A stretch of DNA of 64,000 bases, from contig NZ_CP162488.1 in NCBI RefSeq assembly GCF_041242975.1, forward strand, positions 2,098,001 through 2,162,000, written 5' to 3'. Position numbers and translations under genes: made by a program. Of the stretch, positions 48,061 to 57,583 are shown piece by piece. The DNA is from Xanthomonas sp. DAR 35659 (lineage in GTDB: Bacteria > Pseudomonadota > Gammaproteobacteria > Xanthomonadales > Xanthomonadaceae). The stretch's first letter is position 1. Every line of letters begins with the position of its first letter. The notes under the pieces are model-generated. The model worked only from the letters and a program-made list of their open reading frames with translations. It was not told the origin of the DNA and made no database searches.

Positions 48061-49224
48061 ATGCCGTTGCCTTGCGACGATCTGTTGAACGTGGCCGCAT
48101 TGCTCAGCGAGGAGGAGCGCGCGATCCAGCAGGCGGTGGCGCGCTTCGTCGATGCGCGGGTGCTGCCGATCATCGGCGATGCGTTCGACCAGGCGCGGTT
48201 TCCCGCCGAGCTGGTGCCGGAGCTGGCGCGGTTGGGCCTGCTCGGGGCGACGCTGCCGCCCGCCGAGGGCGGCGCCGGGCTCAATGCGGTCTGCTACGGC
48301 CTGATCTGCCAGGAACTGGAGCGCGGCGACAGCGGCCTGCGCAGTTTCGTCAGCGTGCAGTCCTCGTTGTGCATGTATCCGATCCATGCCTACGGCAGCG
48401 AGGCGCAACGCCAGCGCTGGTTGCCGGCGATGGCCGCGGGCAGCGCGATCGGCTGCTTCGGCCTCACCGAGTCCCAGGGCGGCTCCGATCCGGCGGCGAT
48501 GCAGACCCGCGCGGTCCGCGATGGCGACGGCTGGCGCCTGCGCGGCAGCAAGCTGTGGATCACCAACGGCAGCCTGGCCGACGTGGCGATCGTGTGGGCG
48601 CAGACCGAGGACGGCATCCAGGGCTTCCTGGTCGAGGCCGGCACGCCGGGTTTCAGTACCCAGCCGATCGCGCACAAGATGAGCCTGCGCGCCTCGGTCA
48701 CCTCGGCGCTGTTCCTCGACGAGGTGCACGTGCCCGACAGCCAGCGCCTGCCCGGCGCGCGCGGACTGAAGGGCCCGCTGGGTTGCCTGACCCAGGCCCG
48801 CTACGGCATCAGCTGGGGCGCGATCGGCGCGGCCATCGCCTGCCTGCGCGAGGCGCTGGGGTACGCCGGCGAGCGCGTACTGTTCGGGCGGCCGCTGGCG
48901 GCCACGCAGAGCGCGCAGTTGAAGCTGGCCGACATGGCCCGGCGCATCGCCACCGCGCAGCTGCTGGCGCTGCAACTGGGCCGGCTCAAGGACGCCGGCA
49001 CATTGCAGCCGGCGCAGGTGTCGCTGGCCAAGTGGAACAACGTGCGCATGGCGCTGGACATCGCCCGCGAATGCCGCGACCTGCTCGGCGCGGCCGGGAT
49101 CAGCACCGAGTACGGCGCGATCCGTCATGCGCTGAACCTGGAATCGGTGATCACCTACGAAGGGACCGAGACCGTGCACCAGTTGGTGGTCGGCCGCGAG
49201 CTGACCGGTATCAACGCGTTCTGA
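48061..49224 (+). CDS. gcdH: glutaryl-CoA dehydrogenase-type acyl-CoA dehydrogenase
   Basis: A 387-residue flavoprotein that oxidises and decarboxylates glutaryl-CoA to crotonyl-CoA in lysine and tryptophan breakdown. Seen: GLRSFVSVQSSL, the glutaryl-CoA dehydrogenase signature with the substrate Arg near residue 94, CFGLTESQGGSDPAAMQTRA (FAD contacts), KWNNVRMALDIARECRDLLGAAGIS and the catalytic Glu in ITYEGTETVHQLV. Length and motifs are standard. A GNAT gene follows in the same direction after 56 bp and may be co-transcribed, though no functional link is apparent. Confidence 0.92.
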   Translation: MPLPCDDLLNVAALLSEEERAIQQAVARFVDARVLPIIGDAFDQARFPAELVPELARLGLLGATLPPAEGGAGLNAVCYGLICQELERGDSGLRSFVSVQSSLCMYPIHAYGSEAQRQRWLPAMAAGSAIGCFGLTESQGGSDPAAMQTRAVRDGDGWRLRGSKLWITNGSLADVAIVWAQTEDGIQGFLVEAGTPGFSTQPIAHKMSLRASVTSALFLDEVHVPDSQRLPGARGLKGPLGCLTQARYGISWGAIGAAIACLREALGYAGERVLFGRPLAATQSAQLKLADMARRIATAQLLALQLGRLKDAGTLQPAQVSLAKWNNVRMALDIARECRDLLGAAGISTEYGAIRHALNLESVITYEGTETVHQLVVGRELTGINAF

Positions 49225-49280
49225 GCGGTGGGTTCGACAAGGAGCGCGGCCGCGTCGGCCGCGCGCGAGGAGACAAGGAC

Positions 49281-49820
49281 ATGAGCATTTTCGATCTGCG
49301 CTTGGAGACCGAGCGCCTGCTGTTGCGCCCGCCGAGCGCGGCGGATTTCGAGGCATTCGCCCGGTTCACCGCCGATGCGGAGGCGATGCGCCACCTCGGC
49401 GGGGTGCAGGCGCCATCGGTGGCCTGGCGCAGCCTGGCCGCGCTGGTGGGGAGCTGGCAGTTGCAGGGATTCTCGATGTTCTCGGTGATCGAGAAGCGTA
49501 GCGGGCAGTGGATCGGCCGGGTCGGGCCGTGGCAGCCGCATGGCTGGCCGGGGACCGAGGTGGGTTGGTCGATCGTGCGCGCGTCCTGGGGCCAGGGCTA
49601 TGCGCCGGAGGCCGCCGCGGCGACGATCGACTGGGCGTTCGCGCAGTTGGGGTGGACCGAGGTGATCCACACCATCGCCGCCGACAACGCCAATTCCAAG
49701 GCGGTGGCGGCCAAGCTGGGGTCGGGCTACCTGCGCCAGGCGCGCTTACCCGAGCCGTTGCAGGAGCACGAGGTGGAGGTGTGGGGGCAGTCGCGCGCGC
49801 AGTGGCAGGCGCGACTCTGA
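49281..49820 (+). CDS. GNAT family N-acetyltransferase (RimJ/RimL type)
   Basis: A 179-residue acetyltransferase. FDLRLETERLLLRPPSAADFEAF is the opening strand-helix of the RimJ/RimL group, VGWSIVRASWGQGYAPEAAAA the acetyl-CoA-binding motif A (Q/RGxGxA appears as WGQGYA), and IHTIAADNANSKAVAAKLG the conserved Asn-Ser motif B. Such enzymes often acetylate protein N-termini, but many act on small molecules. AAGGAC before the ATG at 49281 is a good ribosome binding site; the open frame extends far upstream through the previous gene but is not used. Confidence 0.9.
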   Translation: MSIFDLRLETERLLLRPPSAADFEAFARFTADAEAMRHLGGVQAPSVAWRSLAALVGSWQLQGFSMFSVIEKRSGQWIGRVGPWQPHGWPGTEVGWSIVRASWGQGYAPEAAAATIDWAFAQLGWTEVIHTIAADNANSKAVAAKLGSGYLRQARLPEPLQEHEVEVWGQSRAQWQARL

Positions 49821-49870
49821 GCCACGCCCATGGCGAAGATCCGGTACTCCGTCAGGGACTGAGTCCCCGC

Positions 49871-49918
49871 TCTTGCGAATCCCCATTCCCGATTCCCCAA
49901 TCCCGGCTCTCCAGCAAG
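49871..49918 (+). repeat. CCCATTCCC-type repeat copy before a GST gene
   Basis: A copy of the GAATCCCCATTCCCGATTCC element ending CCCGGCTCTCC, located right before AGCAAGGAGC, the ribosome binding site of the GST gene at 49929. It therefore forms most of that gene's upstream region. Confidence 0.75.
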
Positions 49919-49928
49919 GAGCGAACGC

Positions 49929-50594
49929 ATGGCGACCGAACCGCTTCCCCTCACCGTGTACGGCATGGCGCTGTCCGGCAATTGCTACAAGGTGCGGCTG
50001 TTGCTGGAGCAGCTCGGCGTTGGCTATCGCTGGGTCGAGATCGATAGCGTCAACGGCCAGACCCGCACCCCGGCGTTCCTGGCCAGGAATCCCAACGGCA
50101 AGGTGCCGCTGCTGGAACGCGCGGACGGCAGCACGCTGGCCGAATCCAACGCCATCCTGTGCTGGCTGGCCGAAGGCAGCGCGTATCTGCCCGCCGATTC
50201 CTGGCAGCGCGCGCAGGCGCTGAGCTGGCTGTTCTTCGAGCAGTACAGCCACGAGCCGTACGTGGCGGTGGCGCGCTTCGTCCGCGGCTGGACGCCGGCC
50301 GATTCGCCGCGCCGCGCCGAGTTGCCGCGCCTGCGCGAGGGCGCGATGCGGGCGCTGGCGGTGATGGAGCAGCACCTGCAGGCGCAGGCCTGGTTCACCG
50401 GTCCGGACTACGGCATCGCCGATATCGCGCTGTTCGCCTACACCCACTGCGCCGACGACGCCGGCATCGCGCTGGCGCGCTATCCGGCGCTGGTGGATTG
50501 GCTACTGCGGGTGCGTGCGACGCCGGGCTTCGTGCCGCTGCCGCCGTTGCCGGAGGACGTGCAAGCGCGGCTGGCGCTGGCCGAGCGCGGCTGA
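49929..50594 (+). CDS. glutathione S-transferase family protein
   Basis: A 221-residue GST. LTVYGMALSGNCYKVRLLLEQLG is the thioredoxin-like opening (Tyr, Ser and Cys candidates near residues 11-20), NGKVPLLERADGSTLAESNAIL holds the cis-Pro and the SNAI gamma-glutamyl-binding motif, and YGIADIALFAYTHCAD carries the N-capping Asp of the C-terminal helical domain. The AAGGAG before the ATG is strong. The FMN-reductase gene follows 79 bp later; together they could handle electrophiles or quinones, which is inference. Confidence 0.91.
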   Translation: MATEPLPLTVYGMALSGNCYKVRLLLEQLGVGYRWVEIDSVNGQTRTPAFLARNPNGKVPLLERADGSTLAESNAILCWLAEGSAYLPADSWQRAQALSWLFFEQYSHEPYVAVARFVRGWTPADSPRRAELPRLREGAMRALAVMEQHLQAQAWFTGPDYGIADIALFAYTHCADDAGIALARYPALVDWLLRVRATPGFVPLPPLPEDVQARLALAERG

Positions 50595-50673
50595 GGCCGG
50601 CGGCGCGCGGCGTTCACCTGCTCGCCGCGTGCCGCCGGCTAGCCTGCAGGTCCATTCGGTCAGGAGCAAGGCC

Positions 50674-51228
50674 ATGAGTCAGTACCGTATCGCCGTGTTC
50701 GTCGGCAGCCTGCGCAAGGAGTCGTTCAACCGGCGCTTGGCGCATGCGCTGGAGCGACTCGCCGGCGACCGTGCGCGTTTCGAGTACGTCGAGATCGGCG
50801 ACCTGCCGCTGTACGACCAGGACCGCGACCATGACTATCCGGAGCAGGGCAAGCGCCTGAAGACGCAGGTCAGCGGCGCCGACGCGGTGCTGTTCGTGAC
50901 GCCGGAGTACAACCGCTCCATCCCGGGCGTGCTCAAGAACGCCATCGACCTGGGCTCGCGGCCTTACGGCGAGAGCGCCTTCGCCGGCAAGCCGGCCGCG
51001 GTCTGCGGCACCTCGCCGGGCACGCTCGGCACCGCGCTGGCGCAGCAGCACCTGCGCAACGTGCTGGCCTACCTGGACATGCCGGTGCTGGGCCAGCCGG
51101 AGGTGTTCTTGCGGTTCAAGGAAGGCCTGATCGAGGCCGACGGCCGCATCGGCAGCGAGGACACGCGCAAGTTCCTGCAGGGCTTCGTGGACAAGTTCAT
51201 CGCCTGGATCGACGAACTGCAGGCCTGA
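50674..51228 (+). CDS. NADPH-dependent FMN reductase (ChrR/YieF-like)
   Basis: A 184-residue flavodoxin-like oxidoreductase: VFVGSLRKESFNRRLAHALE is the FMN-phosphate-binding GSxRxxSxN motif, and FVTPEYNRSIPGVLKNAIDLGSR the flavin-ring motif PEYN.S.PG.LKNAIDW. Such enzymes reduce quinones, chromate or azo compounds by two-electron transfer and act as tetramers. The ATG at 50674 follows AGGAGCAAGG. Likely one unit with the GST gene upstream. Confidence 0.92.
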   Translation: MSQYRIAVFVGSLRKESFNRRLAHALERLAGDRARFEYVEIGDLPLYDQDRDHDYPEQGKRLKTQVSGADAVLFVTPEYNRSIPGVLKNAIDLGSRPYGESAFAGKPAAVCGTSPGTLGTALAQQHLRNVLAYLDMPVLGQPEVFLRFKEGLIEADGRIGSEDTRKFLQGFVDKFIAWIDELQA

Positions 51229-51499
51229 GCGCCGCTGCCGGGTGCGCGCCCGTGCGTTGGCGGGCGGCCGGGCAAGAGCGGCCCGCGGCCACGGTCGCGG
51301 CGGCTGCGACGCGTGCCGGCCATGCTGCTGCGTCGGCGGCCGCCGGCGCCTTGCGCCGCGGGGCGCGCGGGCGGTTCTCAACGGGTTGTCCACAGACTTG
51401 TCCCTAGCCGCGCCGTGCCGCGCTGACTAAGATGCCCGACCGGGTCGCGCCGTCCGCGCCGCCCGGCGTCCCGCGCCCCCAGCAGAGAAGATCCAGCCC

Positions 51500-52918
51500 A
51501 TGTCCGCCCGTCCCGGCTACCGCGGCGACCGCAAAAGCGAGCGTGGCGAGCGCAGCGAAACGCGCATCGACCAACTGCGGGTCCCGCCGCATTCGACCGA
51601 GGCCGAGCAGGCCGTGCTCGGTGGCCTGATGCTGGCCCCGGACGCCTACGACCGGGTCAACGACCAGCTCACCGACAACGACTTCTACCGGCGCGATCAC
51701 CAATTGATCTACCGCGCGATCCGCGAGCTGGCCGAAAAGGGCCGTCCGTTCGACGCGGTGACCCTGGGCGAATGGTTCGAATCGCAGGGCAAGCTCGACA
51801 TGGTCGGCGACGGCGCCTACCTGATCGAACTGGCCAGCACCACGCCGTCGGCGGCCAACATCGCCGCCTACGCCGAGATCGTGCGCGACAAGGCGGTGCT
51901 GCGGCAGTTGATCGAGGTCGGCACCACCATCGTCAACGACGGCTTCCAGCCGGAAGGCCGCGAGAGCGCCGAACTGCTGGCATCGGCGGAAAAGGCCGTG
52001 TTCCAGATCGCCGAGGCCGGCGCGCGCGGACGCAGCGATTTCGTGGCGATGCCCGGCGCGTTGAAGGACGCCTTCGAGGAACTGCGCAACCGCTTCGAGA
52101 ACGGCGGCAACATCACCGGCCTGCCGACCGGCTACAGCGACTTCGATGCGATGACCGCCGGTCTGCAGCCGACCGACCTGATCATCCTCGCCGCGCGTCC
52201 GGCGATGGGCAAGACCACCTTCGCGCTGAACATCGCCGAGTACGCGGCGATCAAGTCGAAGAAGGCGGTGGCGGTGTTCTCGATGGAAATGTCGGCCTCG
52301 CAGCTGGCGATGCGCCTGATCTCCTCCAACGGCCGCATCAACGCGCAGCGCCTGCGCACCGGCCAGCTCGAGGACGAGGACTGGGCCCGTGTCACCGGCG
52401 CGATCAAGATGCTCAAGGAGACCAAGATCTTCATCGACGACACGCCGGGCGTGTCGCCGGAAGTACTGCGCTCCAAGGCCCGCCGGCTCAAGCGCGAGCA
52501 CGACCTGGGCCTGATCGTGATCGACTACCTGCAGCTGATGTCGGTGCCCGGCAACAGCGAGAACCGCGCCACCGAGATCTCGGAGATCTCGCGTTCGCTC
52601 AAGGGCCTGGCCAAGGAGCTGGGGGTGCCGGTGATCGCGCTGTCGCAGCTCAACCGCTCGCTGGAAACGCGCACCGACAAGCGCCCGGTGATGGCCGATT
52701 TGCGCGAATCGGGCGCGATCGAGCAGGACGCGGACATGATCGTGTTCATCTACCGCGACGACTACTACAACAAGGAAAATTCGCCGGACAAGGGCCTGGC
52801 CGAAATCATCATCGGCAAGCACCGCGGCGGCCCGACCGGGTCGTGCAAGCTCAAGTTCTTCGGCGAATACACCCGCTTCGACAATCTGGCGCACGATTCG
52901 GTGGGCGCGTTCGAATAA
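51500..52918 (+). CDS. dnaB: replicative DNA helicase DnaB
   Basis: A 472-residue hexameric helicase that unwinds DNA at the replication fork. N-terminal primase-binding domain begins with PPHSTEAEQAVLGGLML (about residues 30-46). The RecA-like C-terminal part has Walker A ARPAMGKTTFALN, Walker B LIVIDYLQLM, VIALSQLNRSLE and the arginine-finger region RESGAIEQDADMIVFIYRDDYY. An N-terminal Arg/Glu-rich tail of about 28 residues precedes the fold. The 271 bp upstream contain no gene and presumably the promoter. No intein is present. Confidence 0.97.
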   Translation: MSARPGYRGDRKSERGERSETRIDQLRVPPHSTEAEQAVLGGLMLAPDAYDRVNDQLTDNDFYRRDHQLIYRAIRELAEKGRPFDAVTLGEWFESQGKLDMVGDGAYLIELASTTPSAANIAAYAEIVRDKAVLRQLIEVGTTIVNDGFQPEGRESAELLASAEKAVFQIAEAGARGRSDFVAMPGALKDAFEELRNRFENGGNITGLPTGYSDFDAMTAGLQPTDLIILAARPAMGKTTFALNIAEYAAIKSKKAVAVFSMEMSASQLAMRLISSNGRINAQRLRTGQLEDEDWARVTGAIKMLKETKIFIDDTPGVSPEVLRSKARRLKREHDLGLIVIDYLQLMSVPGNSENRATEISEISRSLKGLAKELGVPVIALSQLNRSLETRTDKRPVMADLRESGAIEQDADMIVFIYRDDYYNKENSPDKGLAEIIIGKHRGGPTGSCKLKFFGEYTRFDNLAHDSVGAFE

Positions 52919-53082
52919 CGGGAACGGCGGCGAAGCGGCTGCCGGTTGTTGCAGCGCGGCAGGCCGCGCCGCGCCGCGCATTCATCGCGGCGTAGCGATA
53001 TCTCCATCACAGAGCGCCGCGCAGGCGCTCAACTGCGCCGCGCGCGGGTCGATAGGCCGGGAAACCTCCCGGACTCCACGTC

Positions 53083-54192
53083 ATGGCGCTGGCCGTCACC
53101 CAAGCGGAAACCTCCGAGCGCGATGCCGCCGTCGCGGTGGCGGCGCTGCGTGCCCAGCTCGGGGCGGCGCCGCTGGACCTCGTGCTGGTGTTCTGCGACG
53201 CCCGCTACGACCTGGACGCGCTGGGTCCGGCGCTCAAGGCCGGTTTCGACTGCCCGGTGATCGGCTGTACCGCCGCCGGGCAGGTCGGTGCCTGTGGATT
53301 CGAGCGTGGCACGATCGTTGTGGCCGGCCTGCGCGGCGGCGTGCTGCAGGCGCAGCCCTTGCTGATCGCGCCCCTGGGCGACCTGCAGGCGCAGACCGCG
53401 GTGGCGGCCGCCGCGGTGCAGGCGGCGGCCGCCGACAAGGCCGGGCGCTGCTTCGCGCTGCTGTTGGTCGATGGCCTGTCCACCTGCGAGGAATACCTGG
53501 CCGCGGCGCTGTACCGGATGATCGGCGACGTGCCACTGCTCGGCGGCTCGGCCGCCGACGACCTGCGCTTCGAGCGCACCCGGGTCTACCACGACGGCCG
53601 CTTCCTGGCCGATGCGGCGGTGCTGACCCTGTTCCATTCGACGCATCCGTTCGTGGTGTTCAAGCTGCAGCATTTCGTCGCCAGCGACATCGAGCTGGTG
53701 GTCACCGAGGCCGACCCGGCGCGGCGCCTGATCCGCGAGATCAACGGCGAGCCCGCGGCGCTGGCCTACGCCGCGGCGATCGGGGTGCCGCTGCCGGCGC
53801 TGGACCCGCAGGTGTTCTCGACCCATCCGCTGGTGCTGACCCTGGCCGGCGAGCCGTACGTGCGCTCGATCCTGCGCGTCAACGACGACCTGTCGCTGAC
53901 CTGCTACTGCGCGGTGGAGGAGGGCATGGTGGTATCGGTGGGCAAGGCGGTGGACGCGATGGAGACCCTGCAACAGGGCTTTGCGGAGATGCGCGAAACG
54001 GTGCCGGACCCGGCGCTGGTGATCGGCTGCGACTGCGTCCTGCGCCGCCTGGAGTTCGGCCAGTCGCCCCTGCAGCAGGAGGTCGGCGCATTCATGGCGC
54101 GGCAGCGGGTGTTCGGCTTTTCCACCTTCGGCGAGCAGTTCAATGGCCTGCACGTCAACCAGACCTTCACCGGCGTGGCGATCGGGAGATGA
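53083..54192 (+). CDS. FIST-domain sensor, NosP-like
   Basis: A 369-residue soluble protein with a FIST N-terminal domain (about residues 25-215; [33 protein letters not shown]) and FIST C-terminal domain (about 225-355; [25 protein letters not shown]). NosP proteins of this kind bind heme and nitric oxide and control a partner histidine kinase encoded beside them. The ATG stop of this gene overlaps the kinase start (ATGA at 54189-54192), which supports that partnership. Candidate heme ligands are the His residues in LFHSTHPF and KLQHFV; which is used cannot be told. First gene of a four-gene operon. Confidence 0.88.
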   Translation: MALAVTQAETSERDAAVAVAALRAQLGAAPLDLVLVFCDARYDLDALGPALKAGFDCPVIGCTAAGQVGACGFERGTIVVAGLRGGVLQAQPLLIAPLGDLQAQTAVAAAAVQAAAADKAGRCFALLLVDGLSTCEEYLAAALYRMIGDVPLLGGSAADDLRFERTRVYHDGRFLADAAVLTLFHSTHPFVVFKLQHFVASDIELVVTEADPARRLIREINGEPAALAYAAAIGVPLPALDPQVFSTHPLVLTLAGEPYVRSILRVNDDLSLTCYCAVEEGMVVSVGKAVDAMETLQQGFAEMRETVPDPALVIGCDCVLRRLEFGQSPLQQEVGAFMARQRVFGFSTFGEQFNGLHVNQTFTGVAIGR

Positions 54193-55325
54193 GCATGGGT
54201 GCCGATGCCGCGATGCAGGCAATGCCGCAGCACCTGCTGGCGTCTTGCATGGATGCCGACGCGGCGCTGATCGTCGAACTGCGGCGGCAACTGGCCGCGC
54301 GCGACAAGGTGATCGCGGTGCTGAAGAAGCGGGTCACCGCGCGCGACGACGCGGTGGCCTCGCCGTTGGCGACGCTGCAGCAGAACATCGCGCTGGGCAA
54401 GGTGGTGGCGCTCAAGACCCAGGAGCTCAACCGCGAGCGGCAGGAACTGGAGCAGGCGCTGGCCGAACTGGGCAAGGCGCAGAGCGCGCTGCTGCAGGCG
54501 CAGAAGATGGAATCCATCGGCCAGCTCGCCGCCGGCATCGCCCACGAGATCAACACCCCGGCACAGTACGTGCGCGACAACCTGGCCTTCGTCTGCAAGG
54601 CCAAGCAGATCCTCGACCAGGTGTTCGACATGACCTTCGCCATCGTCGATGCGGCGCGTGCGCAGGGCGTGGCGCCGGAGCTGGTCGCGGCGCTCGACGC
54701 GCAGGTGAGCTCGTCCAAGTTCCAGTACCTGCGCCGGCAGACCCCGGAAGCGCTGCAGCAGTCGCTGGAAGGGCTGGATCGCATCACCAGGATCGTCAGC
54801 GCGATGAAGGCGTTCTCGCATCCGTCCGCCGGTGTGAAGGAACCGACGGACCTGCGCGAACTGATCGAGACCACCATCACTGTCGCGCGCAACGAATGGA
54901 AGTACGTGGCCGAGGTCCAGACCGAGTTCGGCGCCGACGTGCCGCCGGTGCCGTGCCTGCGCGACGAGATCGCCCAGGTGCTGCTGAACCTGCTGGTCAA
55001 CGCGGCGCACGCGATCGAGGACACGCTGGTGCCGGGTCGACGTGAGCAGGGCCGGATCCGCATCGTCCTGCGCCGGGCCGGCGATTGCCACGTGGACCTG
55101 TGCGTCGGCGACGACGGTGCGGGCATTCCCGAGGCGATCCGCGACAAGGTGTTCGATCCGTTCTTCACCACCAAGCCGGTCGGCAAGGGCACCGGCCAGG
55201 GCCTGGCGATCGCCTACTCGACGGTGGTGGAAAAACACCAGGGACGGATCTTCTTCGAATCGGCAGTCGGGCAGTCCGGCACCACCTTCGTGGTACGGCT
55301 GCCGTTGCGCGCCGACGCGGGGTGA
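54189..55325 (+). CDS. soluble sensor histidine kinase partner of the FIST protein
   Basis: A 378-residue kinase without membrane segments. A coiled coil (about 40-110, rich in Glu and Gln) leads to the phospho-His119 in [17 protein letters not shown], the HEINTP variant, and an ATPase domain with [14 protein letters not shown] (N box), DDGAGIP (G1) and [19 protein letters not shown] (G2). There is no input domain of its own, so it probably takes its signal from the co-translated FIST protein. It starts inside the FIST stop codon and is followed after 3 bp by a response regulator, the presumed target. Confidence 0.92.
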   Translation: MSMGADAAMQAMPQHLLASCMDADAALIVELRRQLAARDKVIAVLKKRVTARDDAVASPLATLQQNIALGKVVALKTQELNRERQELEQALAELGKAQSALLQAQKMESIGQLAAGIAHEINTPAQYVRDNLAFVCKAKQILDQVFDMTFAIVDAARAQGVAPELVAALDAQVSSSKFQYLRRQTPEALQQSLEGLDRITRIVSAMKAFSHPSAGVKEPTDLRELIETTITVARNEWKYVAEVQTEFGADVPPVPCLRDEIAQVLLNLLVNAAHAIEDTLVPGRREQGRIRIVLRRAGDCHVDLCVGDDGAGIPEAIRDKVFDPFFTTKPVGKGTGQGLAIAYSTVVEKHQGRIFFESAVGQSGTTFVVRLPLRADAG

Positions 55326-55328
55326 GCG

Positions 55329-56435
55329 ATGCGCGTGCTGTTCGTCGACGACGAGACGCAGGCGCTGGCCGGCCTGGAGCGCACCCTGTTCATGGCCGAG
55401 CGCGGCTGGGAGCTGGCCTTCGCCGCTAGCGGCGCCGACGCGCTGCGCGCGTTGCGCACGCAGCCCGCCGACGTGGTGGTCTCGGACATGCGCATGCCGC
55501 TGCTGGACGGCGCCGAGCTGCTGCGCCGGATGCGCGACAGTTGCCCGCGCAGCGTGCGCATCCTGTTGTCCGGGCAGACCGACCAGGACGCGGCGCTGCG
55601 GGCGCTGGACGTGGCGCAGCAGTTTCTGCTCAAGCCCTGCGACGGCGATGCGCTGATCGGCGTGATCGACCGCATGGCCGCGCTGCGGCGGCTGCTCGAC
55701 GCGCCGACGTTGCAGGCGGCGGTCGGCCGCATCGGCGGGCTGCCGGCGGCGCCGCGCCTGCACGCGCAGTTCGAGAGCCTGCTGCACGATCCGCAGGCCG
55801 ATGCCGCGCAGGTGGCCGCGGTGGTGCAGGCCGATCCGGCGCTGGCGGCGAAGGTGCTGCAACTGGCCAACTTCGGCTTGTTCGGCGACGGCCAGCCGGT
55901 GGCGGGGATCCACGATGCGGTGCGCCGGATCGGGCTGGGGCTGCTGCGCACGCTGGCGTCGGCCAGCGATGCCTTCCAGCGCGATGCCGCCGGCGCGGCC
56001 GAGGCGAGCGGCGTCGTTGCATTGCGCGCCTCGCGGCTGGCCACGGTGATCGGCGCGGACCATGCCGCCGAGGACGTGGTCGCAACCGCGGCCCTGCTCG
56101 CCGACATCGGCGCGCTGCTGCCCGGGATCGCGCGGCTGTGTCGCGAGGCGGATCCGCAGGGATGCGGCGTGCCGTCGGTGGCGGAGGTCGGCGCCTATCT
56201 GCTTGGGATATGGGGGCTGCCCGCGGCGGTGGTGGAGGCGGTGGCGCATCACCGCCATCCGCAGCGGGCCGCGCAGTGCCGGTTCGAGGCGGTCGGGGTG
56301 GTCCACGTGGCGGTGGCGTTGGCGCACGGGCAGGCGCCGGACACGGCGTACCTGCAGTCGATGGGCGTGGCCGCGCAGGTGCCGCAGTGGCAGGCGGCGT
56401 GCGCGCGGATGCGCCAAGACGAGCATATGCCATGA
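55329..56435 (+). CDS. response regulator with HDOD output domain
   Basis: A 368-residue protein. The receiver domain (about 1-120) has Asp7-Asp8, phospho-acceptor Asp53 (VVSDMRMPLLDG) and a Lys in LLKPCD. The HDOD domain follows (about 140-330): VQADPALAAKVLQLANFGLFG, then IHDAVRRIGLGLLRTL. HDOD domains resemble HD phosphohydrolases without the catalytic residues and serve in signal relay and regulation. It starts 3 bp after the kinase gene and overlaps the next gene by 4 bp (ATGA). Confidence 0.92.
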   Translation: MRVLFVDDETQALAGLERTLFMAERGWELAFAASGADALRALRTQPADVVVSDMRMPLLDGAELLRRMRDSCPRSVRILLSGQTDQDAALRALDVAQQFLLKPCDGDALIGVIDRMAALRRLLDAPTLQAAVGRIGGLPAAPRLHAQFESLLHDPQADAAQVAAVVQADPALAAKVLQLANFGLFGDGQPVAGIHDAVRRIGLGLLRTLASASDAFQRDAAGAAEASGVVALRASRLATVIGADHAAEDVVATAALLADIGALLPGIARLCREADPQGCGVPSVAEVGAYLLGIWGLPAAVVEAVAHHRHPQRAAQCRFEAVGVVHVAVALAHGQAPDTAYLQSMGVAAQVPQWQAACARMRQDEHMP

Positions 56436-57583
56436 GCGAACCGATGCTGCCGCGCATCCTGTGCGTGGACGACGAACCCAATCTGCTGGCGGCGGTGGAG
56501 CGCAACCTGTTCGGCCAGTTCGACGTGGCCACCGCCACGGGTGGCGCGCAGGCGCTGGAGATCATCGCCGGCGGCGCGCCGTTCGCGGCGATCGTCTCGG
56601 ACATGCGCATGCCGGGCATGGACGGCGCCACCTTCCTGGCCGCGGCGCGTGCGCTGGCGCCGGACAGCGTGCGCCTGTTGCTGACAGGGCAGACCGACGC
56701 ACCGTCGGCGATCGCGGCGATCAACCAGGGCGCGATCTTCCGCTTCCTGTGCAAACCGTGCCCGACCGAGGACCTGGTCGCGGTGCTGGAGCAGGCGGTG
56801 GCCTTGCACCGCACCACGCTGCTGGAGCGCAGCCTGCTGGAGACCACGCTGGCCGGCACCACGCGCCTGCTCACCGAGGTGCTGTCGATGGTCGCGCCGT
56901 GGGCGTTCCAACGCTCGGCGCAGGTGCAGGCCTGCGTCGGCCACGTCACCGCCAAGCTGGCCTGGCCCAATCGCTGGACGGTCGAGGTGGCCGCGGCGCT
57001 GAGCCATATCGGCTGCGTCAGCGTGCCTGGCGATGTGCTCCAGCGTGAGATCGCCGGCGCTCCGTTGTCCGAGCAGGAGCAGCAGTTGGTCGATGGTCAT
57101 CCGCTGGTCGCGCATCGCCTGCTGGCGGCGATCCCGCGCATGCGCCAGGTGGCGGAGATCGTGCGCTACCAGGCCATGCCGCCGCCGACCGACGCCGCAC
57201 CCGAGGTGCAGCGTGGCGCGCAGCTGCTGCGCGCGGCGCTGCTGGTGGTACGCAACCTGGCGCGCAAGCTTCCGCCGGCGCAGGCGGTGCAGCAACTGCG
57301 CCACGTCGAGCCGCCGCTGCCGCCGGATCTGGTCGAGGCGCTGGCCGATCTGAAACTGCACGCGCGCAGCGGTATCCGCAAGGCCATGGTCGGCGATCTG
57401 GTGCCGGGCTGGCGCCTGGAGCAGGATGTGGTGTCCAAGCGCGGATTGATGCTGCTCGCGCACGGCAGCGAACTGAGCCTCACCTCGATCCTGGCCTTGC
57501 GCAACCTGCAGGCGGCCGGTGCCATCGTCGAGCCGCTGCTCGTCAGCTATGGCGGCGATGCGCAGGGCGACGCGGCGACGTAG
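56432..57583 (+). CDS. response regulator with degenerate HD-GYP-like domain
   Basis: A 383-residue protein whose receiver domain (about 6-125; Asp13-Asp14, phospho-acceptor Asp57 in IVSDMRMPGMDG, KPCPTED) resembles that of the preceding regulator. The C-terminal half aligns with HD-GYP domains (AAALSHIGCVSVP, DGHPLVAHRLLAAIPRMRQVAEIVRYQ), but the HD pair is replaced by Ser-His and the HHE and GYP motifs are missing, so no phosphodiesterase activity is expected. The ATG at 56432 overlaps the previous stop. Fourth and last gene of the FIST operon. Confidence 0.88.
   Translation: MSEPMLPRILCVDDEPNLLAAVERNLFGQFDVATATGGAQALEIIAGGAPFAAIVSDMRMPGMDGATFLAAARALAPDSVRLLLTGQTDAPSAIAAINQGAIFRFLCKPCPTEDLVAVLEQAVALHRTTLLERSLLETTLAGTTRLLTEVLSMVAPWAFQRSAQVQACVGHVTAKLAWPNRWTVEVAAALSHIGCVSVPGDVLQREIAGAPLSEQEQQLVDGHPLVAHRLLAAIPRMRQVAEIVRYQAMPPPTDAAPEVQRGAQLLRAALLVVRNLARKLPPAQAVQQLRHVEPPLPPDLVEALADLKLHARSGIRKAMVGDLVPGWRLEQDVVSKRGLMLLAHGSELSLTSILALRNLQAAGAIVEPLLVSYGGDAQGDAAT

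Noticed and set aside
46717..49356. An 879-codon open frame on the minus strand
   Set aside because: Low-complexity shadow of gcdH and the glycine-zipper gene; only its C-terminal 77 codons from the ATG at 46950 look like a protein.
53030..53082. GC-rich stem near CCGGGAAACCTCCCGG upstream of the FIST gene considered as a cyclic-di-GMP riboswitch
   Set aside because: The conserved riboswitch segments are missing; it is only a short hairpin.
53904..56426. An 840-codon minus-strand frame across the FIST operon
   Set aside because: Arg/His/Gln-rich shadow frame opposite genes with intact receiver, kinase and HDOD motifs.
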